Shown here piece after piece: positions 37,152 through 45,726 of a DNA stretch of 64,000 nt. The position numbers and the translations under genes were made by a program. Origin of the DNA: Devosia soli (GTDB taxonomy: Bacteria; Pseudomonadota; Alphaproteobacteria; Rhizobiales; Devosiaceae); NCBI RefSeq assembly GCF_000970455.1, contig NZ_LAJG01000005.1, positions 1-64,000 of the forward strand, given 5' to 3'. The notes below the pieces were generated by a model. That model did not search any database. It was not told where the DNA came from and was given only the letters and a program-made list of their open reading frames with translations. The first letter of the stretch is position 1. Each line of letters starts with the position of its first letter.

Positions 37152-37418
37152 ATGTCGTTCGAGATCAAGTCCTGTCAGCTTCTGCACTTCGGGCCGCACA
37201 CCGCGATTCCCGGTCGCGTCACGGGCGTCGTGCGTGTGCGCATCAGCGAGGAATTTCTCGCGACACGCACCGAATATACCCTCGACCTCAAGGTGAAGGC
37301 CGATATCGGCGCGGCGAGCTCGGAAACGGTGCGGCACGCCCTCCTCGCGCATGCGGCCCGCCAACTGAACAAGCTCAAGACGCGGCATCAGCAGCGTGTC
37401 ACCGTGGCGGCTGAATAG
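37152..37418 (+). CDS. Conserved-looking small hypothetical protein
   Basis: The ATG at 37152 gives 88 residues. A GAGGG about nine bases upstream supports this start over an earlier ATG at 37083. The protein reads as alternating strands and a C-terminal helix (HALLAHAARQLNKLKTRHQQ), with no signal peptide or membrane segment. I do not recognise the family. It is divergent from secE and points toward tRNA-Trp. Confidence 0.55.
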   Translation: MSFEIKSCQLLHFGPHTAIPGRVTGVVRVRISEEFLATRTEYTLDLKVKADIGAASSETVRHALLAHAARQLNKLKTRHQQRVTVAAE

Positions 37419-37440
37419 AGCTCGAAGTTTTGTGCAACTT

Positions 37441-37472
37441 GGCCACGACCCACTTGCGCGTGGCCGTCTTTG
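37441..37472 (+). terminator. Possible weak terminator before tRNA-Trp
   Basis: GGCCACG (37441-37447) pairs with CGTGGCC (37459-37465) and is followed by GTCTTT. The T-run is short, so this could simply be a processing hairpin. Confidence 0.35.
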
Positions 37473-37495
37473 CCGTTAGACACTGCCTCGCCTGA

Positions 37496-37571
37496 AGGGG
37501 TTTAGCTCAGTTGGTAGAGCATCGGTCTCCAAAACCGAGGGTCGTGGGTTCGAGTCCCCCAGCCCCTGCCA
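37496..37571 (+). tRNA. tRNA-Trp (CCA anticodon)
   Basis: A full cloverleaf of 76 nt. The acceptor AGGGGTT pairs with AGCCCCT, followed by discriminator G and an encoded CCA (37569-37571). The D-arm is AGCTCAGTTGGTAGAGC, the anticodon loop CTCCAAA has anticodon CCA at 37529-37531, and the T-arm GTGGGTTCGAGTCCCCC is normal. It is on the strand opposite secE. The prophage-like region begins right after its 3' end, so it is the likely integration site. Confidence 0.97.
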
Positions 37572-37658
37572 GGCATAAGTAACTGAAACCGTTGAGATTT
37601 TCTCCGGTCGACATTCAGAACAGAATGGAACAGGTAGACACCTTTCACCGAAGGGTAG

Positions 37659-37748
37659 TCACTTCTGTTCCTGCTTCGCTCCATCGTCGCGACTGTAAAT
37701 CTGCTCCCGCCACTTCCACACAGTGAGCGCCGAGGGCCGGCATATCAT
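37659..37748 (-). CDS. Tiny coupled ORF (29 residues)
   Basis: The ATG at 37748 directly follows the TAG of the upstream zinc-ribbon gene (TAGATG), a typical coupled start, and the frame ends with TGA at 37661-37659. The peptide contains RPSALTVWKWREQIYSRDDG and ends KQEQK. It is strongly charged, with no membrane segment. Function unknown. It is the last gene before the tRNA, and a weak CCTTT/AAGGG hairpin lies just beyond it. Confidence 0.4.
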   Translation of the reverse strand: MICRPSALTVWKWREQIYSRDDGAKQEQK

Positions 37749-37982
37749 CTAGCCAGTATGCGGAAAGCCATAGCCATGCCGAGTCGGGCGCCCGCATTTC
37801 GAGCATGTCGTGAATAGCCGGTGCGGGCTCGCGCTATCGCCATAGACCTTCGCCAGATCCGCCGCGAGAAACGTCCTGGTGCGCCAACATGAATTGCACC
37901 GGACGATCAGCGTTCGATTGTCGATCGCCATTCCACCAAGGGTCATTGCCTCGATGGTGCGACGACTCGGTGTCATGGACAT
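37749..37982 (-). CDS. Small zinc-ribbon-like phage protein
   Basis: 77 residues, with GAGG six bases before the ATG. Two CxxC pairs (RCNSCWR and TCSKCGR) about 30 residues apart suggest one bound zinc and a nucleic-acid or protein-binding role. It sits at the left end of the prophage behind the lysis genes. No specific function can be assigned. Confidence 0.55.
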   Translation of the reverse strand: MSMTPSRRTIEAMTLGGMAIDNRTLIVRCNSCWRTRTFLAADLAKVYGDSASPHRLFTTCSKCGRPTRHGYGFPHTG

Positions 37983-38042
37983 GGTGGGCCTCGATATGCA
38001 CGAGGGGCCGAGTCCTATAACGGGAACGTAAGCGGAACAAGA

Positions 38043-38432
38043 TCAATCCCGATCACCTTTGGTGGCGGCCACGAGAAGGGTCACGGCACACAGCAAAAGG
38101 TACATGAAGAATGGCGACCAGTAGCTGTCCACGAGCCACTGCGGACGATCAAGCTGCCGGAACACGATCCCATAGACCCGGCCAGCAAAGATGCTCACAA
38201 GCACCAGACATAGGCCAAGAATGCCCCAATCTTCCGTCCGTTGAGCGCCGCGCCAGAACACTCGCCAGCCTGTTGGCGCCCAGCGCCAGAGGCCGGCGAC
38301 GCAGGCGGCAATCATGACGACGGCTGTCGCGTCCGCCATCTGGTCGGGCGTGAAAAAGAGCGTGGAGACGCCAAACACTGCCGCCCCACCCAGACCAACA
38401 AGGAGAGCCCAATTCTTCAGGAAGTCAGGCAT
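38043..38432 (-). CDS. Small multi-pass membrane protein of the lysis region
   Basis: 129 residues with four hydrophobic segments (about 8-27, 33-50, 70-90 and 106-123), with charged loops between. It overlaps the preceding 58-residue gene by 8 bp. Position next to holin and endolysin genes suggests a holin or antiholin role, but no family is recognised. Confidence 0.55.
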   Translation of the reverse strand: MPDFLKNWALLVGLGGAAVFGVSTLFFTPDQMADATAVVMIAACVAGLWRWAPTGWRVFWRGAQRTEDWGILGLCLVLVSIFAGRVYGIVFRQLDRPQWLVDSYWSPFFMYLLLCAVTLLVAATKGDRD

Positions 38433-38601
38433 TCCGCTCCTCCAGCATGCGACGCATCAGGTGTTCGATATTGTTGCGCCGATGATCAAGCGCGTTGATG
38501 CCGGCCTGGAGCTCGGCGCGTTCGAGCCGCCGCAATTGCTCTGCCTCTATCCGCTGCCGACGGCGATCCATGTGTTTGGTCAAGTTAAGCCAGCCGAACA
38601 T
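38425..38601 (-). CDS. Small Arg/Glu-rich coiled-coil protein
   Basis: The ATG at 38601 (MFGWLNLTKHMDRRRQ) gives 58 residues, mostly a charged helix (QRIEAEQLRRLERAELQAG) likely to form a coiled coil. It lies between a one-helix membrane protein and the four-helix membrane protein, so it may belong to the lysis set. Function unknown. Confidence 0.5.
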   Translation of the reverse strand: MFGWLNLTKHMDRRRQRIEAEQLRRLERAELQAGINALDHRRNNIEHLMRRMLEERNA

Positions 38602-38602
38602 C

Positions 38603-38869
38603 TCAGCGCCTCCCTTGGTCCATGACAAAGGCTTCGGCTTTCTCCAGCGCGGCGACTGCCGTCGTGACGCTGACAAGCGAAGTCCGGAGGTCATCGCGCC
38701 ATCCCTTCTCGAGCTCAGCTATGCGCTTGTCCTTGCCATCGATGACACGCCAGCCAAAAATTACGACTGCGACGAGTGTGAGAGCTAGTGCGACCACCGT
38801 CGCGCCAAGCGTGCCGGATTGAAGGAACGGCTCTGCGGTCTTGGCCGCGAGATCGGTGGCGGTCTCCAT
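38603..38869 (-). CDS. Single-pass membrane protein with coiled coil, lysis region
   Basis: 88 residues: a short N-terminus, one hydrophobic helix (about 22-40, GATVVALALTLVAVVIFGW) and a charged helical tail (KRIAELEKGWRDDLRTSLVS). This is the architecture of an inner-membrane spanin or accessory holin. It is 6 bp downstream of the 3TM holin gene. Confidence 0.5.
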   Translation of the reverse strand: METATDLAAKTAEPFLQSGTLGATVVALALTLVAVVIFGWRVIDGKDKRIAELEKGWRDDLRTSLVSVTTAVAALEKAEAFVMDQGRR

Positions 38870-38875
38870 TTGGGC

Positions 38876-39406
38876 TTAGCTCACCCCCGCTTTCTTTTCT
38901 TCGCTCCGCTGGTAGATCTGGACACCAAGAACGGCACAGCCCGCGATAAACATGAAGGTGAGGAATGTGGTCACTTCGCCCAGCTGCTGCAGTGTACCAA
39001 GTTGCCGCGTCCACATAAGCCAGCAGATCGTGACGCCGACCATGCCAAACATCACCGTAAAGACGATGGCGAAAAGCGGACGCCACAGCTTCGACAGGAT
39101 GCCTTCTTGGTTCGCGTCAAGCATAAGCACCTGATGATAGCTCACCATGGCATCTCGGTTCGCCTCGGCAATACGCGCCATGTCCTGGACGAATTGTTGT
39201 TCAACACGCTGAACGACGACTGCCGACGACGGATCGGCATCAATCTTCTCGGCGATCGCTTCGCCAGTCGCCTCGGTGCCGAGCGCTTCGGCCAAGCTAT
39301 CGATGGCGGCGCCGGCGATCTTTCCGCCAACACCGCCGATCTGCTGCTCGACGACAGATTTAAGAACGGGCGCGCCGGCCCGAATGAGAGCGTCAGTCCA
39401 GCTCAT
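38876..39406 (-). CDS. 3TM-type holin (gene-transfer-agent holin family)
   Basis: 176 residues from the ATG at 39406, which overlaps the endolysin stop by 4 bp. The N-terminal half is soluble and helical. SKLWRPLFAIVFTVMFGMVG begins the first clear membrane helix (about 108-132) and another spans 146-165. The WRPL motif before the first helix is typical of the 3TM holins named for gene-transfer release. It should open the inner membrane for the endolysin. Confidence 0.75.
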   Translation of the reverse strand: MSWTDALIRAGAPVLKSVVEQQIGGVGGKIAGAAIDSLAEALGTEATGEAIAEKIDADPSSAVVVQRVEQQFVQDMARIAEANRDAMVSYHQVLMLDANQEGILSKLWRPLFAIVFTVMFGMVGVTICWLMWTRQLGTLQQLGEVTTFLTFMFIAGCAVLGVQIYQRSEEKKAGVS

Positions 39407-40332
39407 GCGAGCCTCCGAAGTGTTGCATTGATTTCGTCGCGGTAGCGCCAGGCGAGCCAGATCAAGCCGATGACGACGATCGACACGCCGCCCCACAGCA
39501 GCCAGTCGCCAACGCCGTCGGGCACGTTCTGCAGGCCATCAGCGGCGCCAGTAGCGTTCTCGGTAGCACCGGCACCGGCAGTCGTGCCGCCGGCCGCCAC
39601 GGTTCCGCCGGCCTTCTTGCGAAGATCGATCGTGCGCTGGAGCGCCGCTAGCGTCGCAGGCCCAATGACGCCATCGACCTTTAGGGCGCCGTGATCTTGC
39701 TGGAAACGAAGCGTTGCGGCCTTGGTTCGCTGTCCAGGCACGCCGTCTGCCGGCCCCGGCTCATAACCTAGCGCCTTCAGCCAAAGCTGAGCCTGACGAA
39801 CATTCTCTGATGGCGTATGCGTCGCCGGCGCGACATCACCCTGCCCCAGCCACGACGGCCAGCGATTGAACTCAGCAATGTCGGCTTCTTCGTTCCGGCG
39901 TCGCGCGATGCCCGGAAGCCACTTGCCCTTGGCAGTGACAGCCGTCTTGCGCCACAGGGCAGCGGCGCCCTTGATATCGCCGCGGATGAGCGCTTGAAAC
40001 CACTTCCATTTTAGCGACCCGGCGCCGGCGTTGTAGACCATCGAGTAGGACGCATCGCGGACATTCGCCTTGGCAGATGCAATCTTGGCATCCACCGGCG
40101 GCGCGGCCTCGGTCTCGATGATCAGCTTCAGGATGCTATGGGCGTCTGCCTGGCTGATGGTATCGCCCCGTTGGAACTTGCGACCATAGCGGGTCTGCCA
40201 CCAGTTGCGGAAAACCGCAGAGCCCCAAGTGAAGCCGTAGCCGATCGTCGGCACATGTACCGGGTCGAGATAGTAGGTGGACACGAAACCTTCATGGCCG
40301 CCGATGAACTGGGTGATCTTAGTGGATGCCAT
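39403..40332 (-). CDS. Endolysin: GH24-type lysozyme with peptidoglycan-binding domain and C-terminal membrane helix
   Basis: 309 residues from the ATG at 40332, supported by GAGG upstream. The T4-lysozyme-type triad is visible as Glu14-8-Asp23-5-Thr29 in GGHEGFVSTYYLDPVHVPTI. A PG_binding_1 repeat follows at about 176-233 (RQAQLWLKALGYEPGPADGV). A Gly/Ala/Thr linker then leads to a membrane helix at about 277-296. It cleaves cell-wall glycan at lysis. The C-terminal anchor is less common and may hold the enzyme at the membrane. Confidence 0.85.
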   Translation of the reverse strand: MASTKITQFIGGHEGFVSTYYLDPVHVPTIGYGFTWGSAVFRNWWQTRYGRKFQRGDTISQADAHSILKLIIETEAAPPVDAKIASAKANVRDASYSMVYNAGAGSLKWKWFQALIRGDIKGAAALWRKTAVTAKGKWLPGIARRRNEEADIAEFNRWPSWLGQGDVAPATHTPSENVRQAQLWLKALGYEPGPADGVPGQRTKAATLRFQQDHGALKVDGVIGPATLAALQRTIDLRKKAGGTVAAGGTTAGAGATENATGAADGLQNVPDGVGDWLLWGGVSIVVIGLIWLAWRYRDEINATLRRLA

Positions 40333-40387
40333 GATCAACCTCGCAGACGTGCAGAAGCGCGCGGTCAAAGCCGCGTTCATTGGCCAT
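40319..40387 (-). pseudogene. Short ORF resembling the start of a GH108 muramidase (relic)
   Basis: AGGAGG stands five bases before the ATG at 40387, which opens a 22-codon frame ending with TAA inside the endolysin gene. The peptide contains GFDRALLHVCEVDHGIH. This resembles the N-terminal FxRALxHVLxxEGG pattern of GH108 muramidases. I read it as the leftover start of a replaced lysozyme gene, although it could also be a translated leader of the endolysin. Confidence 0.35.
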
Positions 40388-40446
40388 AAAGGCCTCCTGT
40401 GGTGATTGGTGTTGAAGGAGGGTTAGAGCCGTGGCAATGAGCGGCT

Positions 40447-42474
40447 ATGAGCACAAAGCCAGCCTATCGCCCTGATATCGACGGACTTCGCGCGGTCGCG
40501 GTACTTTCGGTTGTCCTTTACCACTACGGGGCGACTTGGTTGCCCGGTGGATTTACCGGCGTTGATATGTTCTTCGTCATCAGCGGCTTCGTCATAACTG
40601 CGAAGCTCAGAAAAGATATTGCTGCCGGCGAGTTCTCCATCCTCGGCTTCTATGACGGCCGAGTGCGCCGCATATTCCCTGCTTTACTAACGATGCTTGC
40701 CGTCACCATGGCGGCTGGCTGGTTCATCCTAGCTCCGGGTGATTATGCCGATCTCGGTGAGAGCGCCGCTTACGCTGCATTCGGTCTCGGCAACCTGTTC
40801 TTTTTCTGGAACACTGGATACTTCGACCAGGCATCTGAGCTGCAGCCCTTGCTCCACACCTGGTCGCTCGGTGTCGAAGAGCAGTTCTATGTCGTGTGGC
40901 CCGCCGTTCTTTGGCTGGCGATGTCGTTTGTTCGCTCACGACTGGCACTTGCTGCCGTGTTCGTGGTCATTGTGGCGGCCGGGCTCGTCTATGCCCAGGC
41001 TCTGCTCGGCACCGACCCCAAGGCAGCCTTCTACCTCCCACACCCGCGCGCATGGGAATTGGCCATTGGCGCAGTATTAGTTTTCCTCCCTGCAATTACG
41101 AGTCGTGTCATCAGCCAACTTATGGCAGCAATCGGCGTTGCGCTGATCGGCTACAGCCTTCTCGCCATCCACGCCCAGGATGCCTTTCCGGGCTTGAATG
41201 CCGCTTACGGCTGCATAGGCGCTGCACTTCTGATCTGGCCCAAGGAACATTCCTTTTTCGCGGCGGGACTATCGCTGCGGCCCGTCGTGTTCATCGGACT
41301 GATCAGCTACAGCTTATATCTCTGGCACTGGCCGGTGCTGGTGCTGTATCGGCACTATCTGAATGGGGCAATGCCTAGCCCCGCGGAATCAATCTCGCTC
41401 GGGGTGCTATCCTTGGCAATCGCGTGTGGTTCCTGGCGCTGGATTGAAAGGCCGTTTAGGCGGCCATCCATCGCCGTCGTTCGCTGGAGAATGGTTTCCG
41501 CTGGCATGCTGTCTTCAGCAGTGGTTGCCTTGACAGGATATTTCATCCTCGCGAACGACGGTGCCACATTGCGCATTCCAGATAAGGCAATGCAATTGAG
41601 CGGGCTTGACAGGATGTGGCATTGGGATTGCCCCGAGACTATCACTCTGCCAGGTTTATCGTTTCCTAGCTGCGTGCTCGGCCGTCCGTGGGAGACATCG
41701 ACGCGGAAGGCCATCCTGTGGGGAGATAGCCACGCGGAACACCTTGCGCCGTACATGCATCAAACTGCGCTTGCAGAAGATAGTTCAGTCCTTCTGGTGA
41801 AAGAAACTCTCGCAGCGGGATGCCCCGCAATTCTCGATGGCGCAACGGTTCTACGCGATAACCCAGACGACCCAAACTATGACGCGAACTGCATGGCCCA
41901 GAACAAATCTGTTAGGGCATGGCTCAGAACGAATAGAGATGTGCGTCTGGTTATCCTGTCCAGCTCATGGCCTAACTTGAGCAGGGTTATTCACAGCCCC
42001 GGATCGTCCCAAACAAATGGCCCACAGCTGATTGGCGAAGGGATAAGCCGATTGGCCGCTGAGTTTCCCGACCGTCAGTTCGTATTGCTAAGTGACGTTC
42101 CCCAGTGGCGGCAAGATCCCACACCGTGTGCATTTGCCAGGGCAGCAGGCCTTCTCCGAACCGACTGTGACATCGATGAACTACAGGTTTCTATGCTAAC
42201 CGAGGCCCAGTTCACCACCACCGCTGCAATCAAATCTGCTGCGGCAGCGGCTCCCAATGCCCACTTCGTTGATGTAATTGATCGATGGTGTTCTTCTGGG
42301 GAGTGCCCAGCATTCGTTTTGGGAGACTTTCTCTTCCGCGATGACGGACATCTTAGGCGTAACGTCAGTGATGCAGTTGCGTCCGAGGCGGCTTACCTAA
42401 TGAGCCTTGAGAAGGCATTTCAGCCGCTAGACAATTTGGTTCGTGGCGTTGCCGCTGTTGTTGATCGGCGATAG
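40447..42474 (+). CDS. OafA/YrhL-type O-acyltransferase with C-terminal SGNH domain
   Basis: 675 residues. The N-terminal half is an integral-membrane acyltransferase-3 domain (YRPDIDGLRAVAVLSVVLYH, DMFFVISGFVIT, HTWSLGVEEQFYVVWP) with about ten helices. The C-terminal third is an SGNH domain with GDSHAEHL and a late DDGHL. Such proteins transfer acetyl groups onto LPS O-antigen or other envelope glycans. Opposite in strand to its phage neighbours, it looks like a lysogenic-conversion gene. It overlaps the convergent spike gene by 48 bp. A better ribosome site serves a 14-codon upstream frame. Confidence 0.9.
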   Translation: MSTKPAYRPDIDGLRAVAVLSVVLYHYGATWLPGGFTGVDMFFVISGFVITAKLRKDIAAGEFSILGFYDGRVRRIFPALLTMLAVTMAAGWFILAPGDYADLGESAAYAAFGLGNLFFFWNTGYFDQASELQPLLHTWSLGVEEQFYVVWPAVLWLAMSFVRSRLALAAVFVVIVAAGLVYAQALLGTDPKAAFYLPHPRAWELAIGAVLVFLPAITSRVISQLMAAIGVALIGYSLLAIHAQDAFPGLNAAYGCIGAALLIWPKEHSFFAAGLSLRPVVFIGLISYSLYLWHWPVLVLYRHYLNGAMPSPAESISLGVLSLAIACGSWRWIERPFRRPSIAVVRWRMVSAGMLSSAVVALTGYFILANDGATLRIPDKAMQLSGLDRMWHWDCPETITLPGLSFPSCVLGRPWETSTRKAILWGDSHAEHLAPYMHQTALAEDSSVLLVKETLAAGCPAILDGATVLRDNPDDPNYDANCMAQNKSVRAWLRTNRDVRLVILSSSWPNLSRVIHSPGSSQTNGPQLIGEGISRLAAEFPDRQFVLLSDVPQWRQDPTPCAFARAAGLLRTDCDIDELQVSMLTEAQFTTTAAIKSAAAAAPNAHFVDVIDRWCSSGECPAFVLGDFLFRDDGHLRRNVSDAVASEAAYLMSLEKAFQPLDNLVRGVAAVVDRR

Positions 42475-43647
42475 GCCGCCAGCTACAATGTTGCCGATAA
42501 CTTTACAGTACTGCGCTCCAGCGCCGAGCGTTAGCCCTGCAGCACAATGGTTGAGAGCAAAAGTGTGCTCGATACCGAATATCAGCGTGCCAGCTGGATC
42601 AGCGTTTCGACAATTTGTGATTTTGGTGCGACCTGTGGTCGTATTTCCGAAATTTATCCCAGCAAATACGCATCCATCAAGTATCGTATAGTCCCCGTTT
42701 CGAAGATCGATAAATGGCGTCCCGCCCGTGTGGACACCTGTGAAATGTCGGTATCCGGTGGTGGTGGCTTCCGTCGCCGGCATGCGCACGGCGTATCCGG
42801 ATGCACTTTGGATTAGGCCCCCATTCATATGGAAACGAATACCTTTGCCGCCGGTCGGGAACTCCAGGCAATAACTTGCCATGTCGATCATATAGGGGTC
42901 GTCAATAACTTGATCGGACCCTGTATCAATCACGACCCCCCGCCCTGACCAATTTGCTGAATTGCCTCTCAACGCAGGGCTGACGAGCTTGGCGCCGTCG
43001 CCCATGATTATCATGTCGCCGTTGAACACCTTGTCCAGGATCCGGTCGTTTGAGGCATAGCCTCGCTTCGCCCATTCCACAGTAACAAAATCAGGGACCA
43101 CCAGACCTGAGGTTAGCAAATGGCCCGCAGCGATGTAGCCTTTTGTAGCCTTGGCACCGCAATAATTCAGCATAGCCTGGATGGCAGCTGTCTGCTGGGC
43201 ATTGGTTCGCGACGCCACCCCGCCAAACATGAGCTCGTTTGGAAATGCCTCATCCACATCCCACCAGCCGCCATTCGATCCATCCGTTGAACCATTGGGA
43301 AGGAACCGATCGATCGAGCGGATGCCGGCGCCATGGGTCGGTGCTGACGCGACGCGTTTCCACTGAGCCGAGCCGCCGTCACCAGGAACGGCATAGCCAG
43401 CCACTCGCAAAACCTTGGTACCAGCCCGGATTGTCGCGGCCTGCACCGTGGCAGTGCTGAGATAAACTGGGACAAAGCTATCGCTAAGAGCGTTGAGGTC
43501 AACTAGGCCATCGGCGAGACCTCCGGCCGACCCAAACAACTGGCTCAGCAGCTGGATCACCTCGTCTTTATCAACCTGATGCTTACCGCTGTCCGGCACG
43601 CCATCAGTCTCATAGCGGCGGAAGACCTGCGCAGGGGTCAGGGTCAT
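42427..43647 (-). CDS. Tail fibre/spike with predicted beta-helix
   Basis: 406 residues. The N-terminal part (about 1-90) looks like a particle-binding segment. The remainder has repeated short strands with Asn/Gly turns (GDGAKLV, IIMGDG, NGDYTILDGCVFAG, KITNCRN), as in right-handed beta-helix receptor-binding spikes. No enzyme motif is certain. It follows the J-like gene, the normal place for a host-recognition protein. Confidence 0.65.
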   Translation of the reverse strand: MTLTPAQVFRRYETDGVPDSGKHQVDKDEVIQLLSQLFGSAGGLADGLVDLNALSDSFVPVYLSTATVQAATIRAGTKVLRVAGYAVPGDGGSAQWKRVASAPTHGAGIRSIDRFLPNGSTDGSNGGWWDVDEAFPNELMFGGVASRTNAQQTAAIQAMLNYCGAKATKGYIAAGHLLTSGLVVPDFVTVEWAKRGYASNDRILDKVFNGDMIIMGDGAKLVSPALRGNSANWSGRGVVIDTGSDQVIDDPYMIDMASYCLEFPTGGKGIRFHMNGGLIQSASGYAVRMPATEATTTGYRHFTGVHTGGTPFIDLRNGDYTILDGCVFAGINFGNTTTGRTKITNCRNADPAGTLIFGIEHTFALNHCAAGLTLGAGAQYCKVIGNIVAGGLSPINNSGNATNQIV

Positions 43648-43671
43648 GACGTTCCTCGATCTTTGGAAATA

Positions 43672-45726
43672 TTAGGAGACCGTGACGGCTCCAGTGGGAA
43701 CTGGCGTCGCTTCGACACCAGATCCATTAATGGCAACGACAAAGCCGTAATAGGTATCGGCAGCGAGACCGGTTACAGTTCGCCCATCGGCCGAGCTGGG
43801 TGCGCCAAACTCCGTGGCACGCAGAGTCGCCCCGGTCATCGTGTTGGTGGTATTGGTGTAGAGCCGCGACCCGACATAGTTGGCGCTGTTCGGCGCGGTC
43901 CATGAGAAGGCGATTTGGCCTGTCCCGCCGGTGGCAGCTACCCCCGTAACGGCGCCTGGCGCGACCGGATCAGCAGTTGTCGTAAGAACCTGGTAATCAG
44001 TCCACGCCGACGAGGCGCCGACCGACCAGGTCCGAGACCGGAACTTGTATTGCACACCATCAGCTAGATATCCGGTTCGCACGGTTGTCGCCCCGGCAGC
44101 GCCCATCACGCTCTGCGTCGTGCCTCCCGCAGTTGGCACCCATTGCAGCTCATATTGGAACGTTGAGCTCTGCCCCGTGAAAGTTGCCCTGGCATAGGCG
44201 GCACTTGCCCCGCCGCCGACATCTTCGGTCTGGATCGTGACGTCAAAGCCCAGCGGCAGCGGCACCTCCTGCCGTTCCACCGGAACGATATTAGATCCTG
44301 GCACACCCTCCTGCGTCGCAGAATTAAACGCATAGAGCAGCTCGCCGGGGATGACGATTCCCTCGAATTCATAGGTCAGGGCACGCAACGACAGAACCGG
44401 GCGGCCAGTAATCTCGACTACGGCTTCCGTCATCTTGGGAGGATAATGCACGGTTACAAACCGGCGATACGGCACATCGCGCGCAGGCTCATAATGGGCC
44501 ACGATTTTTACACGCGGCGCATTGGCCCGGATGTAGGCGATGGCTTGCAGCCGAGCCATATGATTGTGCGACTGCACCGCCTGGTTCTCAACCGTCTTGG
44601 TGCGCTCGTCATCGCTGGGATACGGTACGCCATAGATTGCAGCATCGGCTGTGTTGTAACCCTTGGCCGGGTCGGTATAGCGGCCGCGCACGGCTAGCAC
44701 ATTTGTCGACCGGCGCTTGTTGGGATCAAAGTTGACCGAAATCAGATCGTCGGCCGTCAAGCGCACATCGGGCGCGACGAATGTCCCGGCGTGAACGCCA
44801 ACCTTTCCGTCTGGGCGCTCGTAAAGCACCAGCTCCGCCGCCTGGTCCATGAGCCGACCAATCTGCACCGGATCATTATTAGCGCGGAACCATAGCCCCC
44901 CATGGTAACGCTTTTCCGTGCCCCCTGAGCGGTTGACCACGGTCTGGTCGCAGACGTCGGCGGCATGTGCCCAATCAGGGGTGTAAAGATCGTCACGTGT
45001 CAGTTTGCCACCAACAGGGTGGGTCAGGTGCCAGTAGCGGAAAATAGCGAGGTTGGTGCTATAGCCGGCCAGGCCGGTGCGCGGGTCGATTAGCCTGTCG
45101 TGACCGTCGATGATCGCTTGCAGTTGCGGCATGCCAGAAGGGTAGACGCGCTGAAGGTCTTCAGCAGGAACCGACTCGACCCGCAAGAATGTGGTGGCCA
45201 ACCCATCGCCCCGATGATCCGGACCCCAGATTGCTGGAAAATAGGCGATGATGTTGGGATAAGCCGTCGACGCGTTGTCACCAAGCCGGGTCTCGATAGC
45301 GACATTGTCTTCGAAATGGCTTGGCGAGGTTACGATCCCGCTGCTGACCGTGACTGCTTCGTCGTGCAGAAAATGCTGCACGTAACCTTTGATGTGGTGG
45401 GCCGCCTGAACCGTGACGTGAAACGCCACGCCCTGCGTTTCTTCGAGGAAGGCATAGTCTCCCGCCTTCTTGACCCTACCCAGCACATAGACCAGCGGCG
45501 GGACGCTCTGCTTCAGGTTGAACTTGCCGTCTTCGGGCTTCGGTGCTTCCGGCTTCTGCGGCGCAAACGCCTGCGACACCAGGAAAGCGGCGCCGGCTAG
45601 CAATAGGTAGGAAGCCCCCAGCGCGATCGTGCCGACCGCGGCGCCAAAGGCCAGGCTTGGAAGGCCGATAGCGATCAAGGTGTTGGAAATCCAAGGAACC
45701 AGCACCGTTGCAAGAGCTTGAGGCAT
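43672..45726 (-). CDS. Tail tip / central fibre protein (J-like) with fibronectin-III domain
   Basis: 684 residues, shorter than lambda J. A hydrophobic N-terminal segment (about residues 15-52) precedes the tip region (APKPEDGKFNLKQSVPPLVYVLGRVK). Later come residues typical of phage host-specificity proteins and two Ig/FnIII-like modules near the C-terminus (AVTGVAATGGTGQIAFSWTA). It should form the tail tip and contact the receptor. Its start follows the upstream TAG directly. Confidence 0.75.
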   Translation of the reverse strand: MPQALATVLVPWISNTLIAIGLPSLAFGAAVGTIALGASYLLLAGAAFLVSQAFAPQKPEAPKPEDGKFNLKQSVPPLVYVLGRVKKAGDYAFLEETQGVAFHVTVQAAHHIKGYVQHFLHDEAVTVSSGIVTSPSHFEDNVAIETRLGDNASTAYPNIIAYFPAIWGPDHRGDGLATTFLRVESVPAEDLQRVYPSGMPQLQAIIDGHDRLIDPRTGLAGYSTNLAIFRYWHLTHPVGGKLTRDDLYTPDWAHAADVCDQTVVNRSGGTEKRYHGGLWFRANNDPVQIGRLMDQAAELVLYERPDGKVGVHAGTFVAPDVRLTADDLISVNFDPNKRRSTNVLAVRGRYTDPAKGYNTADAAIYGVPYPSDDERTKTVENQAVQSHNHMARLQAIAYIRANAPRVKIVAHYEPARDVPYRRFVTVHYPPKMTEAVVEITGRPVLSLRALTYEFEGIVIPGELLYAFNSATQEGVPGSNIVPVERQEVPLPLGFDVTIQTEDVGGGASAAYARATFTGQSSTFQYELQWVPTAGGTTQSVMGAAGATTVRTGYLADGVQYKFRSRTWSVGASSAWTDYQVLTTTADPVAPGAVTGVAATGGTGQIAFSWTAPNSANYVGSRLYTNTTNTMTGATLRATEFGAPSSADGRTVTGLAADTYYGFVVAINGSGVEATPVPTGAVTVS

